Part shown: piece after piece, positions 54,674-63,595 of the stretch
Layout of the letters: the number at the start of each line of letters is the position of its first letter
Position numbering within the stretch: the stretch's first letter is position 1
Translations under genes and position numbers: made by a program
Assembly (NCBI GenBank): GCA_965279195.1
Contig: CBDIHP010000043.1
Coordinates: 124,001 to 188,000 of the forward strand
Length of the DNA stretch: 64,000 nt
DNA from: CBDIHP01 sp965279195
GTDB taxonomy: Bacteria; Planctomycetota; Planctomycetia; Isosphaerales; Isosphaeraceae
Direction of reading: 5' to 3'
Notes under the pieces: model-generated
Databases searched by the model: none
What the model was told of the DNA's origin: nothing
What the model saw: only the letters and a program-made list of their open reading frames with translations

Positions 54674-56281
54674 ATGTCGGGGTCGGCGAAGGACGCGGAG
54701 GCGGTCATGGATGGCGATGCAGGGGAGTCTGGCGAGTCCGGGGGCTCACGCGGGACCCAGGCCGAGCGGACGATGGTCACGGTCGCGCTCCTGCTGGCGA
54801 TGGCGGTGGCCGCGCTGGAGCAGACCGTCGTCTCCACCGCGATGACCAGCATCATCGCCCAGCTCAAGGGGACCGACATCTTCCCCTGGGTCTTCTCCGC
54901 CTACCTCCTGGCGGCGACGGTCACGACGCCCATTTATGGCAAGATCGCCGACATCTGGGGCCGCAAGCGGGTGCTCCTGTTCGGATTGTTCGTGTTCGCG
55001 CTCGGGTCGGCGCTCTCGGGCATGTCGACCTCGATGCCCATGCTGATCGGCATGCGGGTCATCCAGGGGATCGGGGCGGGTTCGCTCGGGCCGATCGTCC
55101 TGACGATGATGGCGGATATGTACACCTTGAAGGAACGCGCGAAGGTCCAGGGGTACTTCAGCGCGGTCTGGGGGGTGTCGAGCATCGCGGGGCCGTACGT
55201 CGGCGGGCAGTTGACCGACCGCCTCTCCTGGCGCTGGGTGTTCTACATCACGGTGCCGGTCGCCATGCTCGCGGCCTGGACCCTGTGGAGGCACGTCCAC
55301 GAGACGCCCGCGAAGCGCGAACGCACGCCGATCGACTGGGCCGGCGCGGGCCTTCTGGCCCTGGGGCTCTCGGCGATCCTCCTGGCGGTCCTGCACGGGC
55401 CGCAGTCGGAGTGGTGGGTGGTGGTGGCCTATGGCCTGCTGGGGCTGGCGTCGCTGGTGGGGTTCGTGTTCGTCGAGCTGAGGGCGGCCGACCCGGTCCT
55501 GCCGCTCGACCTGCTCCTGCACGGCCCCATCCTCGCGGCGGTGTCGGGGAGCTTCCTGATCGGGGCCCTGATCTTCGGCATCGACACCTACGTTCCGCTG
55601 TTCGTGCAGGGTGTGCGCGGCGGGACCGCGAGCGAGGCAGGCGAGATGGTGACGCCGCTGTTCCTGGCCTGGGCGATCAGCGTGGCGTTCGCCGCGCGGG
55701 TGGTCGTCCGCTTCGGGTTCCGGAGGACGGGCGTGGTCGGCTCTTGCATCATCTTCGCGGGGATCGCCATGCTCGCTGCCGGGGCGAACTGGCCGGAGCA
55801 CTCGCGGCCGGTGTTCATCGTCGGCCTGGCGATGGTCGGCATGGGGATGGGGCCGACGTCCTTGAGCTACGTCCTCGGCGTCCAGAACATCGTCGAGTGG
55901 AACCGCCGGGGCGTGGCGACGAGCGCGGTCACGTTCATGCGGACGATCGGCGGGGCCCTCGGCGTCGGGCTACTCGGCGCGTCGCTGGGGATCGAGTTCG
56001 CCTCCCGGCTGGTCGCGGCCGGGGCCGACGGGATCGACGTCGCGGCGGCCCTCAGGCCCGAGACGCACGCCCTGCTCACCGCCGAGCAACTGACCCTCGT
56101 GCAGGCGTCGCTGGGCGTGACCTTGCGGGACGTCTTCCTGATGATGCTGGGGATCTGCGTCCTGGCCCTGTTCTGCTCCAGCCGCCTGATCGCGACGACC
56201 GAGGGTGGGACCGTCGGCCGGCCCGAGACCACGGAGGGGACATCTCCCGAGGACCTGGCCGCGCTCTCGATGGAGCACTGA
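54674..56281 (+). CDS. MFS drug-resistance transporter, DHA2 (EmrB/QacA) family
   Basis: 535 residues and about 14 helices. Family motifs: ALEQTVVSTAMTSI (helix 1, motif D1 region), PIYGKIADIWGRKRVLLFG (motif A), RVIQGIGAGSLGPI (motif B) and GPYVGGQLTDRLSWRWVFYI (motif C). It exports hydrophobic or cationic compounds in exchange for protons. The 30-residue N-terminus is acidic and Gly/Ser-rich. ATG 54674 has GGAG upstream. Confidence 0.88.
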   Translation: MSGSAKDAEAVMDGDAGESGESGGSRGTQAERTMVTVALLLAMAVAALEQTVVSTAMTSIIAQLKGTDIFPWVFSAYLLAATVTTPIYGKIADIWGRKRVLLFGLFVFALGSALSGMSTSMPMLIGMRVIQGIGAGSLGPIVLTMMADMYTLKERAKVQGYFSAVWGVSSIAGPYVGGQLTDRLSWRWVFYITVPVAMLAAWTLWRHVHETPAKRERTPIDWAGAGLLALGLSAILLAVLHGPQSEWWVVVAYGLLGLASLVGFVFVELRAADPVLPLDLLLHGPILAAVSGSFLIGALIFGIDTYVPLFVQGVRGGTASEAGEMVTPLFLAWAISVAFAARVVVRFGFRRTGVVGSCIIFAGIAMLAAGANWPEHSRPVFIVGLAMVGMGMGPTSLSYVLGVQNIVEWNRRGVATSAVTFMRTIGGALGVGLLGASLGIEFASRLVAAGADGIDVAAALRPETHALLTAEQLTLVQASLGVTLRDVFLMMLGICVLALFCSSRLIATTEGGTVGRPETTEGTSPEDLAALSMEH

Positions 56282-56350
56282 CGACGAGGCGGTTTCGTGA
56301 TACACTGTCCGATCCGGAATCGTAACGATTTTCACGCGTGTTGACCTGTT

Positions 56351-56377
56351 GGAGCCAGTGGCACACGAACTGGCTCC
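56351..56377. terminator. Hairpin between the MFS gene and the EVE gene
   Basis: A 9-base perfect stem (GGAGCCAGT and ACTGGCTCC) with a 9-base loop. A T-rich stretch (CCTTTTAATTTTT) follows about 20 bases later. It may terminate the MFS transcript or lie in the leader of the EVE gene. Confidence 0.4.
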
Positions 56378-56423
56378 CGACGGCGCAGGGCGTTCCTTTT
56401 AATTTTTCCATCCATTCTCAAAC

Positions 56424-56900
56424 ATGGCGAAGCGTTACTGGCTGTTCAAGTCGGAGCCGGACGAGTTCTCGTTCGCGGACCTCATGGCCGCGCCGGGGCA
56501 GTCGACGGGCTGGGACGGAGTCCGGAACTATCAGGCCCGGAATTTCCTCCGTGACGACGTGAAGGTCGGCGACGGTGTGCTGTACTACCACTCGAATTCG
56601 GAGCCGTCGGGCATCGCCGGGATCGCCGAGGTGGTCGAGGCCGGCCACCCCGACCCGACGGCCTTCGACGCGGGTTCCCCGCATCCCGACCCCAAGAGCA
56701 ACCCCGCCTTGCCGACCTGGTATCAGGTCACTATCAAGGCGGTGAAGCCGGTCGAGCCGCTCCTCAGCCTGGCGACGTTGAAGGCGATGCCGGGGCTCGA
56801 CGGGCTGGAGTTGCTGCGGAAGGGGAGCCGGCTGTCGATCCAGCCGGTCTCGGCCGAGCACTGGAAGATCATCCAGAAGGCGATCGGCAAGACGTCCTAA
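56424..56900 (+). CDS. EVE domain-containing protein
   Basis: 158 residues, a PUA-like EVE fold. KRYWLFKSEPDEFSFADL, GWDGVRNYQARNFLRDDV, VLYYHSNSEPSGIAGIAEVV and LPTWYQVTIKAV are the family hallmarks. EVE domains bind modified bases in DNA or RNA. It lies 32 bases upstream of truB on the same strand, which would fit an RNA-modification connection. Confidence 0.9.
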   Translation: MAKRYWLFKSEPDEFSFADLMAAPGQSTGWDGVRNYQARNFLRDDVKVGDGVLYYHSNSEPSGIAGIAEVVEAGHPDPTAFDAGSPHPDPKSNPALPTWYQVTIKAVKPVEPLLSLATLKAMPGLDGLELLRKGSRLSIQPVSAEHWKIIQKAIGKTS

Positions 56901-56932
56901 CGGGTCGAAGTTGGCGGGAAGGTCATCAGGTC

Positions 56933-57886
56933 ATGGCGAAGGGTTCGCGGCGGGGCGGGGGCTTGGCGCCCGGGGCGGGGATGTTCGGCGTGCTGTCGAT
57001 GAACAAGCCGGGCGGCGTCACCTCGCGCGACGTGGTCAATCAGGTGGGGCGGGTCCTCGGCCGCGGGGTGAAGCTCGGCCATGCCGGGACCCTCGACCCC
57101 CTGGCGACCGGGGTGCTCGTGCTTTGCGTCGGACCGGCGACCCGGCTGATCGAGTACGTCCAGGCCATGCCCAAGACCTACCGCGCCGTCATCCGGCTCG
57201 GGGCCACCAGCGACACCCTCGACGCCGACGGCGAGATCACCGGACGCCTGGACCCGCCCATCCCGACGGCCGAGGCCGTGCGGTCGGCCCTCGCCACGCA
57301 GGTCGGGCTGATCGACCAGATGCCCCCCGCCTACTCGGCGCTCAAGGTCGGCGGCCAGCGTGCGTATGATCTCGCCCGCGCGGGGCAGGAGGTCACGCTC
57401 CAGGCCCGCCCGGTGCGGATCGATCGGGTGGAACTGATCGATTACGCGTGGCCGATGCTGACGATCGAGGTGGATTGCGGCAGCGGCACGTACATCCGGT
57501 CGATCGCGCGTGACGTCGGCGAGATCCTTGGCTGCGGCGGATTGATCCAGGTCCTGACCCGGACGCGGATCGGCGGGTTCCGGATCGAGGAGTCGCCGAC
57601 GCCTGGCGATCTCGATTCGATCGATGCGATCCGCGAAGTCCTCCGGCCCGCTCTCGACGCGGTCTCCAACCTCCCGGCCGTGTCGATCAGCGAGGCCGAC
57701 GTCGAGGCGATCCGGTATGGCAAGGCCCTCCGGGTGGGCCCGGATGTCGTGACCTTTGGCGCGTTGGGCGGGGAAATCTGCCTGCTCTCGCCCCGGGGTA
57801 CGCTTGTCGCCATCGCGATTGTTGACCCGCAGAGCGGATTTCTCAGGCCCTCCAAGGTGTTCTGCGGGGTCGAATCCTTGGGGTAA
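56933..57886 (+). CDS. truB: tRNA pseudouridine(55) synthase
   Basis: 317 residues. GVLSMNKPGGVTSRDVVNQV opens the catalytic domain; KLGHAGTLDPLATGVL holds the catalytic Asp, followed by KTYRAVIRLGATSDTLDADG, MPPAYSALKVGGQRAYDLAR and CGSGTYIRSIARDVGEIL. The C-terminal part (EADVEAIRYGKALRV) is the PUA-like region. It makes Psi55 in the T-loop of nearly all tRNAs. The first 15 residues are basic and Gly-rich. Confidence 0.93.
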   Translation: MAKGSRRGGGLAPGAGMFGVLSMNKPGGVTSRDVVNQVGRVLGRGVKLGHAGTLDPLATGVLVLCVGPATRLIEYVQAMPKTYRAVIRLGATSDTLDADGEITGRLDPPIPTAEAVRSALATQVGLIDQMPPAYSALKVGGQRAYDLARAGQEVTLQARPVRIDRVELIDYAWPMLTIEVDCGSGTYIRSIARDVGEILGCGGLIQVLTRTRIGGFRIEESPTPGDLDSIDAIREVLRPALDAVSNLPAVSISEADVEAIRYGKALRVGPDVVTFGALGGEICLLSPRGTLVAIAIVDPQSGFLRPSKVFCGVESLG

Positions 57887-57960
57887 ACGGGGGCGATGTT
57901 TCGGGCGTTGTCGCCGTAAGTCATTATTTGGATTTCGTTAAAGAAATGTGAAGATGCCGC

Positions 57961-57989
57961 TTGCTGGTTGGTGCTTGGGTGGATATAAC
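57961..57989 (+). promoter_or_regulatory. Candidate promoter of the DUF1559 gene
   Basis: TTGCTG (57961-57966), 17-base spacer, TATAAC (57984-57989). Start near 57996 would give a leader of about 170 bases, AT-richer than the surroundings, with no other recognisable feature. Confidence 0.5.
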
Positions 57990-58166
57990 ACGGAATTGTG
58001 AAGATTCGGATGGTCCTCTCTGCTTGAGGGCTGAAGACCTCACTTCTTTCCGATCTCACTCCTTCTTTTCTTAACCGTTCACGTCCTACTGACTCATCAT
58101 TTGCAGACCTGTTGCGTCGCAGGGTGCAGTCCTCTGCGCCTCGGACCCAACAGGCCGGGAGGCCCC

Positions 58167-59201
58167 ATGCGCCCAATGCGACGCCGCGGATTCACGCTGA
58201 TCGAATTGCTCGTCGTCATCGCCATCATTGCGGTCCTGATCGCGCTCCTGCTGCCCGCTGTGCAGGCCGCCCGCGAGGCCGCGCGGCGGATCCAGTGCAC
58301 CAACAACCTCAAGCAGATCAACCTGGCGCTCCAGACCTACCACGACGCGTTCGGCAGCTTCCCGTACGCCGGCGGGTTCAGCCCGCACCGCGGCTGGGGC
58401 TGGACGCCGATGATCCTCAACCAGATCGAGCAAACCCCGCTCTACAACACGATCAACTTCCTCGACTCCTGCGACTGCGTCTCGATGTCGACGATCCGCA
58501 GGGTCGTGATCGCGTCGTTCTTCTGCCCGTCGGATCCGAATAACAACACGCTCTTCACCGACCGCACCACGCCCCTGTCGCCCTGCATCGGCGGCCCGAT
58601 GACGCCGGACAACTCGAACGGCCTCCAGAACGGCATGATGTGCAACTACTCGGGTAGCTTCGGCGACGGCTACGCGAACAAGCCGGGCAACCCGTACGAC
58701 ACCGCCGGCGCGAACCTCCAGTACGGCTGCGGCGGCTGCAACGCCTCCGGCTCGGCCGCCGAGACCCCCACGGCCGACTGCCAGTCGCCCACCGGCGCCT
58801 ACGGCTCGGGCCCGAACCACCGTGGCCTCTTCGACTATCAGAGCCGCTCCAGCGCCGTCGGCCTCGCCGCGATCACCGACGGCACCAGCAACACCATCTC
58901 GCTCGGCGAGGTCGCCTCGATCACCCGCTCGCAGTCGGCCGTCTGGTACACCAACACCGGCACGACCAACGGCACCTGCCTGCCGATCAACTGGACCCTC
59001 CAGATCACCCAGCGCGACCCGAACTACGCCAAGGCCAACAGCTGGTCGGGCCGGGGCTTCTCCAGCTTCCACCCCGGCGGGGCCAACTTCGGCATGTGCG
59101 ACGGCTCGGTCCGGTTCTTCAAGCAGTCCATCAACCAGAAGACCTACAACGCGCTGGGCAGCCGCAAGGGGGGCGAGGTCATCAGCGCCGACGCGTATTG
59201 A
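58167..59201 (+). CDS. DUF1559 protein with type IV pilin-like N-terminus
   Basis: 344 residues. RRGFTLIELLVVIAIIAVLI is a prepilin cleavage/methylation motif (cleavage after Gly, Phe then Glu5), followed by LPAVQAAREAARRIQCTNNL, the DUF1559 signature. The C-terminus has FSSFHPGGANFGMCDGSVRF, the H-X9-DG motif that is universal in this planctomycete family. The central domain is Cys-rich (YGCGGCNASGS). Such genes occur in dozens of copies per planctomycete genome; they are surface pseudopilins of unknown role. ATG 58167 has GGGAGG upstream. Confidence 0.92.
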   Translation: MRPMRRRGFTLIELLVVIAIIAVLIALLLPAVQAAREAARRIQCTNNLKQINLALQTYHDAFGSFPYAGGFSPHRGWGWTPMILNQIEQTPLYNTINFLDSCDCVSMSTIRRVVIASFFCPSDPNNNTLFTDRTTPLSPCIGGPMTPDNSNGLQNGMMCNYSGSFGDGYANKPGNPYDTAGANLQYGCGGCNASGSAAETPTADCQSPTGAYGSGPNHRGLFDYQSRSSAVGLAAITDGTSNTISLGEVASITRSQSAVWYTNTGTTNGTCLPINWTLQITQRDPNYAKANSWSGRGFSSFHPGGANFGMCDGSVRFFKQSINQKTYNALGSRKGGEVISADAY

Positions 59202-59250
59202 TGCGAGCGGCCACCTCGACACGACACGCGACAACCCGTTGGAGACGTCC

Positions 59251-59718
59251 ATGCCACGCCGACCGTCGAAGCCGGGCCTGTCCGGCATCGCGACCCTCGT
59301 CGTCCTCATCCTCCCCCTGGGGCTCGCCGGCTGCGGCGGCGAGCCCGGCGTGGTGAAGGCCAGCGGCAAGGTCTCGTACAAGGGCCAGCCCGTGCCGAGC
59401 GGGACCGTCTTCTTCACCCCCGAGACCCCAGGCAAGCGCGGGGCGCAGGGGACGATCGACTCCTCGGGCAACTTCACCCTGGGGACCTACGCGACCAACG
59501 ACGGAGCCTACAGCGGCAAGCACAAGGTGACCGTCGTCGCCCAGGGCCCCGACAAGCCCGTCCCCCCCAAGATGAAGGGCAAGATGATGCCCGAGGACAT
59601 GCAAGGCTCCGGCGACCCACTCGTCCCCAAGAAGTACTTCTCCCCCGGCACCTCCGACCTCTCCGCCGAGGTGACCGAGGGGGGCAAGAATTACTTCGAG
59701 TTCGAGTTGAAGGATTGA
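59251..59718 (+). CDS. Small lipoprotein (carboxypeptidase-regulatory-like fold)
   Basis: 155 residues. The signal LVVLILPLGLAGCGGEP ends in a lipobox LAGC. The mature part (KASGKVSYKGQPVPSGTVFF to KNYFEFELKD) is a small beta-sandwich with the planctomycete G-x-V-x-x-x-G-x-P-V start. These proteins usually follow DUF1559 genes, as here (49 bases downstream). Function unknown. The TGA stop is four bases before the family A element. Confidence 0.85.
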   Translation: MPRRPSKPGLSGIATLVVLILPLGLAGCGGEPGVVKASGKVSYKGQPVPSGTVFFTPETPGKRGAQGTIDSSGNFTLGTYATNDGAYSGKHKVTVVAQGPDKPVPPKMKGKMMPEDMQGSGDPLVPKKYFSPGTSDLSAEVTEGGKNYFEFELKD

Positions 59719-59722
59719 TCCC

Positions 59723-59842
59723 GTAGGGTGTGGTGGCCGCGTCCTCGCGGCCTCCGCACCGATATTTTGATCGTTGAACGGCCACACGCCCCGTTGGTGC
59801 GGAGCCTCGCTTCCCGTCGGTCCGCGAGGCACCACACCCTAC
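59723..59842. repeat. Family A palindromic element, copy 3
   Basis: 120 bases between convergent genes, ends GTAGGGTGTGGTG and CACCACACCCTAC. The interior has CCGCGTCCTCGCGG and GTGCGGAGCCTCGCTTCCCG, close to copy 1 read on the opposite strand. The complementary TAG at 59839-59841 ends the Uma2 gene. Confidence 0.85.
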
Positions 59843-60441
59843 TCGCTCGCCAACTCGGCGATGGCGAAGAGCACCTGAGGGATCAGGCGGAAGCCGGGCA
59901 GGAGCGGAGTCTCGTAGGCGTCGTCGGCCTTCACGACGATGGTCTCGCCGGCGGCCCGGTTGACGGTGAGGATCTTCCGGAATCGGTCGAAGATCCAGTA
60001 TTCCTGGATGCCCGCCTCCAGGTATTCCTCACGCTTCTCGACGTAATCGCGCTGGCGGTCGCGTCGATCGGCCGAGACAAACTCGACCGCGATCGTCGGC
60101 AGGTCCGACTTCACCCTCGGATGACGCCCCAGGCCCGCCCAGATCAGGCGGTCTGCTCGGCGACGGCCACGCGAGGTTCGGATGTACCGTTGCGGGTAGG
60201 TGTAATCGAGCCGCTTCCCCTCCGGATGATCGTCGCGATAGTTCAGCAAGAGTTGCCCGAGCTTCTCATTCGGGCCGGTCTCTTCCGGCAGGGGGACCGG
60301 CGTCACGATCAGCAATCCGCGGATGAGTTCATATCGATAGTCGTCGCCGACGTCATCGACCTCATCGAACTCCTCGAAGGTCATCAGCGTCCTCGCGAGG
60401 CCGGGGACGAGCCGCAAGTGGGTCTGCCCGGCAAGGCTCAT
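59839..60441 (-). CDS. Uma2 family (DUF820) putative endonuclease
   Basis: 200 residues of the restriction-endonuclease-like PD-(D/E)xK fold. RYELIRGLLIVTPVPLPEE, GRRRADRLIWAGLGRHP, DLPTIAVEFVSADRRDRQRD and KREEYLEAGIQEYWIFDRFR carry the conserved Glu/Asp/Lys positions (AVEFVSADRRDR, EYLEAGIQEYWIFD). Uma2 genes are very abundant in planctomycetes and cyanobacteria; biological role unsettled. The ATG overlaps the preceding hydrolase stop by four bases. Its stop TAG is donated by the family A element. Confidence 0.88.
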   Translation of the reverse strand: MSLAGQTHLRLVPGLARTLMTFEEFDEVDDVGDDYRYELIRGLLIVTPVPLPEETGPNEKLGQLLLNYRDDHPEGKRLDYTYPQRYIRTSRGRRRADRLIWAGLGRHPRVKSDLPTIAVEFVSADRRDRQRDYVEKREEYLEAGIQEYWIFDRFRKILTVNRAAGETIVVKADDAYETPLLPGFRLIPQVLFAIAELASE

Positions 60442-62537
60442 GGCCGCCTCCATCGTTCGTCGAAGTAGCCGGAGGTCGTCAACTCGTCCCTGTCGCCGAT
60501 CCGCAACAGGGCGTAGTCGCCCTGATGCGGGTAGAGCAGGGCATTGGTGCCGGCAAACTCCCGGGCGCCGAAGGTGTGGCCGCTGTTGACGACCAGGTAT
60601 TTGCCCGGGTTGAGCGGGTTCAGGGTGACGAACGCCGGGGCGTGCGACGCCGCGTCGGCCTTGAGTTCGGGGCCGGTCTTGAAGGACAGCTCCTTCGCGG
60701 TCCAGGCCACGGGGAGGTCGGCGGCGACCTTCTTGATGAGGGCGTTCGAGCCGGGGTCGCCGAAGACGATCAGGTGTTTCTCGGCGATGTCGGCCGGGGT
60801 GACGTCGCGGTCATCCTTGACGGGGAGGTCGCCCCGCATCCATTTCGACCAGTCCTTCGCGAACCGGTCGAGCCGAGCGATCGCCCACTTCGTGACGGCC
60901 GGATTTTGGGCGTCGCCGGTGGGGCGGACGCAGAGGAACGGACCCGAGAAGGCGTCGTCGATCGGGCCCTGGAGGCCGGGGGCCTTGGCCCGCTGGGCGT
61001 TCTCCTCGATCGCGCGCGAGGCGGCGAAGTCGAGCGGCTCCCAGCCTTCCTCGACCTTCCGGAAGTACACCAGCGGCAACCGCCCCTCGGCCGCCTGGCG
61101 GAGCGGGAACGACTGCGCGCCGAACTTGACCGTCGCCGCGATCGGCCGGGCCAGGGCGAGGACCGACACGTTCTCGGCCTTGCGGACGATCACGAAATCG
61201 TCGTCGGGGTTGAGCTCAGCGTCGACCTCGGTGCGGTCGTAGTGCGTTCGGAGCCGGGCGATCGAGAGCCAGTAGACCTTCGGGTACTTGAGCGTGAAGG
61301 TGATGAAGCGAACATGCTTCGGGGTGGTGTCGAGGCCCTTCTCGGCCCGCTCGTTGTGGAACGTCGTGAGGAGTTCCGCGCTCGCGGGATCGACCTTGTG
61401 GCCCATGCCCTTGCCGACGATCCGGCGGAAGTCGAGCCCCTCGGCCCTGGTCACGAGCCCTTCGGTCTTCATCTTGAAGCCGAGGGCGGTGAGGTTCTGG
61501 TCGACCAGGTCCGAGGCCGCCTTCTGCGGGTCGAGCTCGCCGCCGTAGCCGGCCATGGGGACATTGAAGGCATTCAGGGCGTAGTCGGCGGCGTCGTAGA
61601 TGTGCAGACCTTTTAGGACGTACTCGGGCGGATTCTTGAGCTTGGCGTAATGGAGCGTCTCGGCGAACCCCGCCCCGGCCTCCACGGAGACCCAGCGGTC
61701 GGGGTGGTGCAGCCCGAGGTGCCACGCGCCGGCGCCTCCCATCGAGAAGCCGCGGAGGACCACCCGCTTCTCATCGACGCGGTAGTTCCTCTTCACGGCC
61801 TCGATGGCCTCGAAGACGTCGGTCTCGCCGGCCCAGCGGTAGGCGTTATTCGTCCGCCCGAAGACGTGGAGCGTGATCCCCTTCGCATCGGCCGGCGTGG
61901 GCTTGCCCTCGTGCTGGTCGAAGAACCGGACCTCGTGCAGCGTCGCCCCCCGGCCGTGCAGCACGACATCCAGCCGCGCCGGCTCGTTCGGATCGAGCCC
62001 CTTCGGCAGGTAGACGGCATACGGCTGGACCGAGCCGTCGACCTTCGACACATACCCCCGCACCGTGCCCGTCGGGGCCGTGGTCCAGGGCGACTTGCCG
62101 TCGGCGAGGAGCTTGAGCCGTTCCTGCCCCTTCGCCAGGGTCTTGAGGGCGGCGGCGGGGTCGGACTTGCTGTAGAACTCCTCGTGGCGGAGGAGCCAGA
62201 CGGCCGCCTTGTGCAGGACGGCGACGTCGGCCGCGAGGTCACGCGAGAGCGGATCGTCGCCCGGCCGGGCGGTCTTCAATCCCGCGAGGGCCTTGCCGAG
62301 CGATTCGGTCTCGGCCTGGATCTTCGCCAGTTGCTCGGCCGTCGGGGCGACCTTCGCCGGCGGGTCGTATTGCGAGCCCTTGGTCTTGGCGGCGGCCTTC
62401 GCTTTCGGGGCGTCTTGCGCCTCGATCGTCGAGGCCAGGCCGACGACCGCCAGCCCGACGGTCAGGGTCCAGAGGAGCGGTCGTCGCGACCTCGCTCGTT
62501 GGGTTCGCAAGGGTGCGGTTGAGGTCGCGATGCGCAT
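60438..62537 (-). CDS. Exported prolyl-oligopeptidase-type alpha/beta hydrolase, paralogue
   Basis: 699 residues. N-terminal membrane/signal segment WTLTVGLAVVGLASTIEAQD, an Ala/Lys/Pro linker and a helical part, then the hydrolase: LDVVLHGRGATLHEV, RGFSMGGAGAWHLGLH with the Ser, and GKGMGHKVDPAS with the probable His. The C-terminal third (FSGPFLCVRP ... LIVFGDPGSNALIKKVAADL ... LYPHQGDYALLRIG) is a Rossmann-like domain also found in the protein at 51988. Uma2 follows with an ATGA overlap. Confidence 0.8.
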   Translation of the reverse strand: MRIATSTAPLRTQRARSRRPLLWTLTVGLAVVGLASTIEAQDAPKAKAAAKTKGSQYDPPAKVAPTAEQLAKIQAETESLGKALAGLKTARPGDDPLSRDLAADVAVLHKAAVWLLRHEEFYSKSDPAAALKTLAKGQERLKLLADGKSPWTTAPTGTVRGYVSKVDGSVQPYAVYLPKGLDPNEPARLDVVLHGRGATLHEVRFFDQHEGKPTPADAKGITLHVFGRTNNAYRWAGETDVFEAIEAVKRNYRVDEKRVVLRGFSMGGAGAWHLGLHHPDRWVSVEAGAGFAETLHYAKLKNPPEYVLKGLHIYDAADYALNAFNVPMAGYGGELDPQKAASDLVDQNLTALGFKMKTEGLVTRAEGLDFRRIVGKGMGHKVDPASAELLTTFHNERAEKGLDTTPKHVRFITFTLKYPKVYWLSIARLRTHYDRTEVDAELNPDDDFVIVRKAENVSVLALARPIAATVKFGAQSFPLRQAAEGRLPLVYFRKVEEGWEPLDFAASRAIEENAQRAKAPGLQGPIDDAFSGPFLCVRPTGDAQNPAVTKWAIARLDRFAKDWSKWMRGDLPVKDDRDVTPADIAEKHLIVFGDPGSNALIKKVAADLPVAWTAKELSFKTGPELKADAASHAPAFVTLNPLNPGKYLVVNSGHTFGAREFAGTNALLYPHQGDYALLRIGDRDELTTSGYFDERWRRP

Positions 62538-62623
62538 GCGTCTGGTCTCCCCGGTCGGAACGGCGGACGTCTCCCTCGCCCGATTGTAACCCGGCGGGGG
62601 TCCGCCACAACGCGGGGTCGCGA

Positions 62624-63580
62624 TCAGCGGGGCGGGCGTTTCGCGAAGAACGCGGCCACGGTGTCGGCGATGAGCATGCCGTGCTCGCGTCTGGCGACCG
62701 AGCCCTGCTCGATCTGGATCCCGCCGGTCGGGCAGTAGCGGTTCACGATGTTCCGGGGGCCGTCTCCGTTGAGGCCGTCGTTCGCGCCGGCGACCTTCAC
62801 GGTCACGCTCGGCGGCAGGACCTTCTCCAGCTCGGCCTTGAGTTCTCCCCGCAACTCCTTCGGGGCGCTCCCGCCCAGGAGCAATCCGGGGTTCTCCATC
62901 CCGTGGAACGAGACGGCGTGGGCGTACTTGCGATTGCCGACCTTCCCCAGGCCGGGGAATGCGACCTCCGAGAAGTCGGCCGAGGTGATATGCCAGCGCA
63001 AGAACGTGCTGGGGCCTTTCTTCGACGGCGGGAACTTGAACCCCCGCGCGACCCAGACCGACGCCCGACCCGCCCCGAGCGTCTCGCGGACCCGCAACGC
63101 CTGCTCATCCGTGTGCCGCTCGATGTCGCCCCCGTGCGGCGCGAGCAGGAGCAGGTGGGCCTGCGTGCCGTCGTCGTGGATCCGCTCGATGAACTCGCCC
63201 CGGGCCTGGGCCTCGCGGTCGGTCAGCTTCGGATGCGGGCCGAACGGCTCGGCCTTCGCCTCGAAGGCGTCGGGGGCGCCGATGCGGTCGCGCCCGGTCT
63301 TGCCGATGCGGATGTCGGGGGCATCCGCCCTCGTCTCGGGCCCGATGACCTCGATGGTGTAGAGCGCGGTGATGCCGTCGTGGGTGAGGCGGATCTGCTG
63401 GCCGGGCTTCCAGCCTTTCGCCTTCAAGGTGGCCTCGGTGACTCCGCAGTGCTCACGGGTCCGGATCAGGCTGGTTTGCGACCGCAACGCCTGGCCGACC
63501 TTGACCTCCTCGGCCAGGGCGGTGGACGCCAGCGCCAGGGTCGCGAAGGCCACGCGGAGGAGGAGCATATTCGGATCCAT
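62624..63580 (-). CDS. Poly-gamma-glutamate hydrolase family protein (DUF867-like)
   Basis: 318 residues with a signal peptide ending near STALAEE. LLLAPHGGDIERHTDEQALR is the zinc-binding start of PghP-like amidases, HAVSFHGMENPGLLLGGSAP a second ligand region, and RNIVNRYCPTGGIQIEQGSV the C-terminal family motif with its Glu. The N-terminal 110 residues (VKVGQALRSQTSLIRTREHC ...) form an extra domain. Known relatives cleave gamma-polyglutamate; the real substrate here is unknown. Confidence 0.78.
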   Translation of the reverse strand: MDPNMLLLRVAFATLALASTALAEEVKVGQALRSQTSLIRTREHCGVTEATLKAKGWKPGQQIRLTHDGITALYTIEVIGPETRADAPDIRIGKTGRDRIGAPDAFEAKAEPFGPHPKLTDREAQARGEFIERIHDDGTQAHLLLLAPHGGDIERHTDEQALRVRETLGAGRASVWVARGFKFPPSKKGPSTFLRWHITSADFSEVAFPGLGKVGNRKYAHAVSFHGMENPGLLLGGSAPKELRGELKAELEKVLPPSVTVKVAGANDGLNGDGPRNIVNRYCPTGGIQIEQGSVARREHGMLIADTVAAFFAKRPPR

Positions 63581-63595
63581 GGAGATCGCTCGTGT

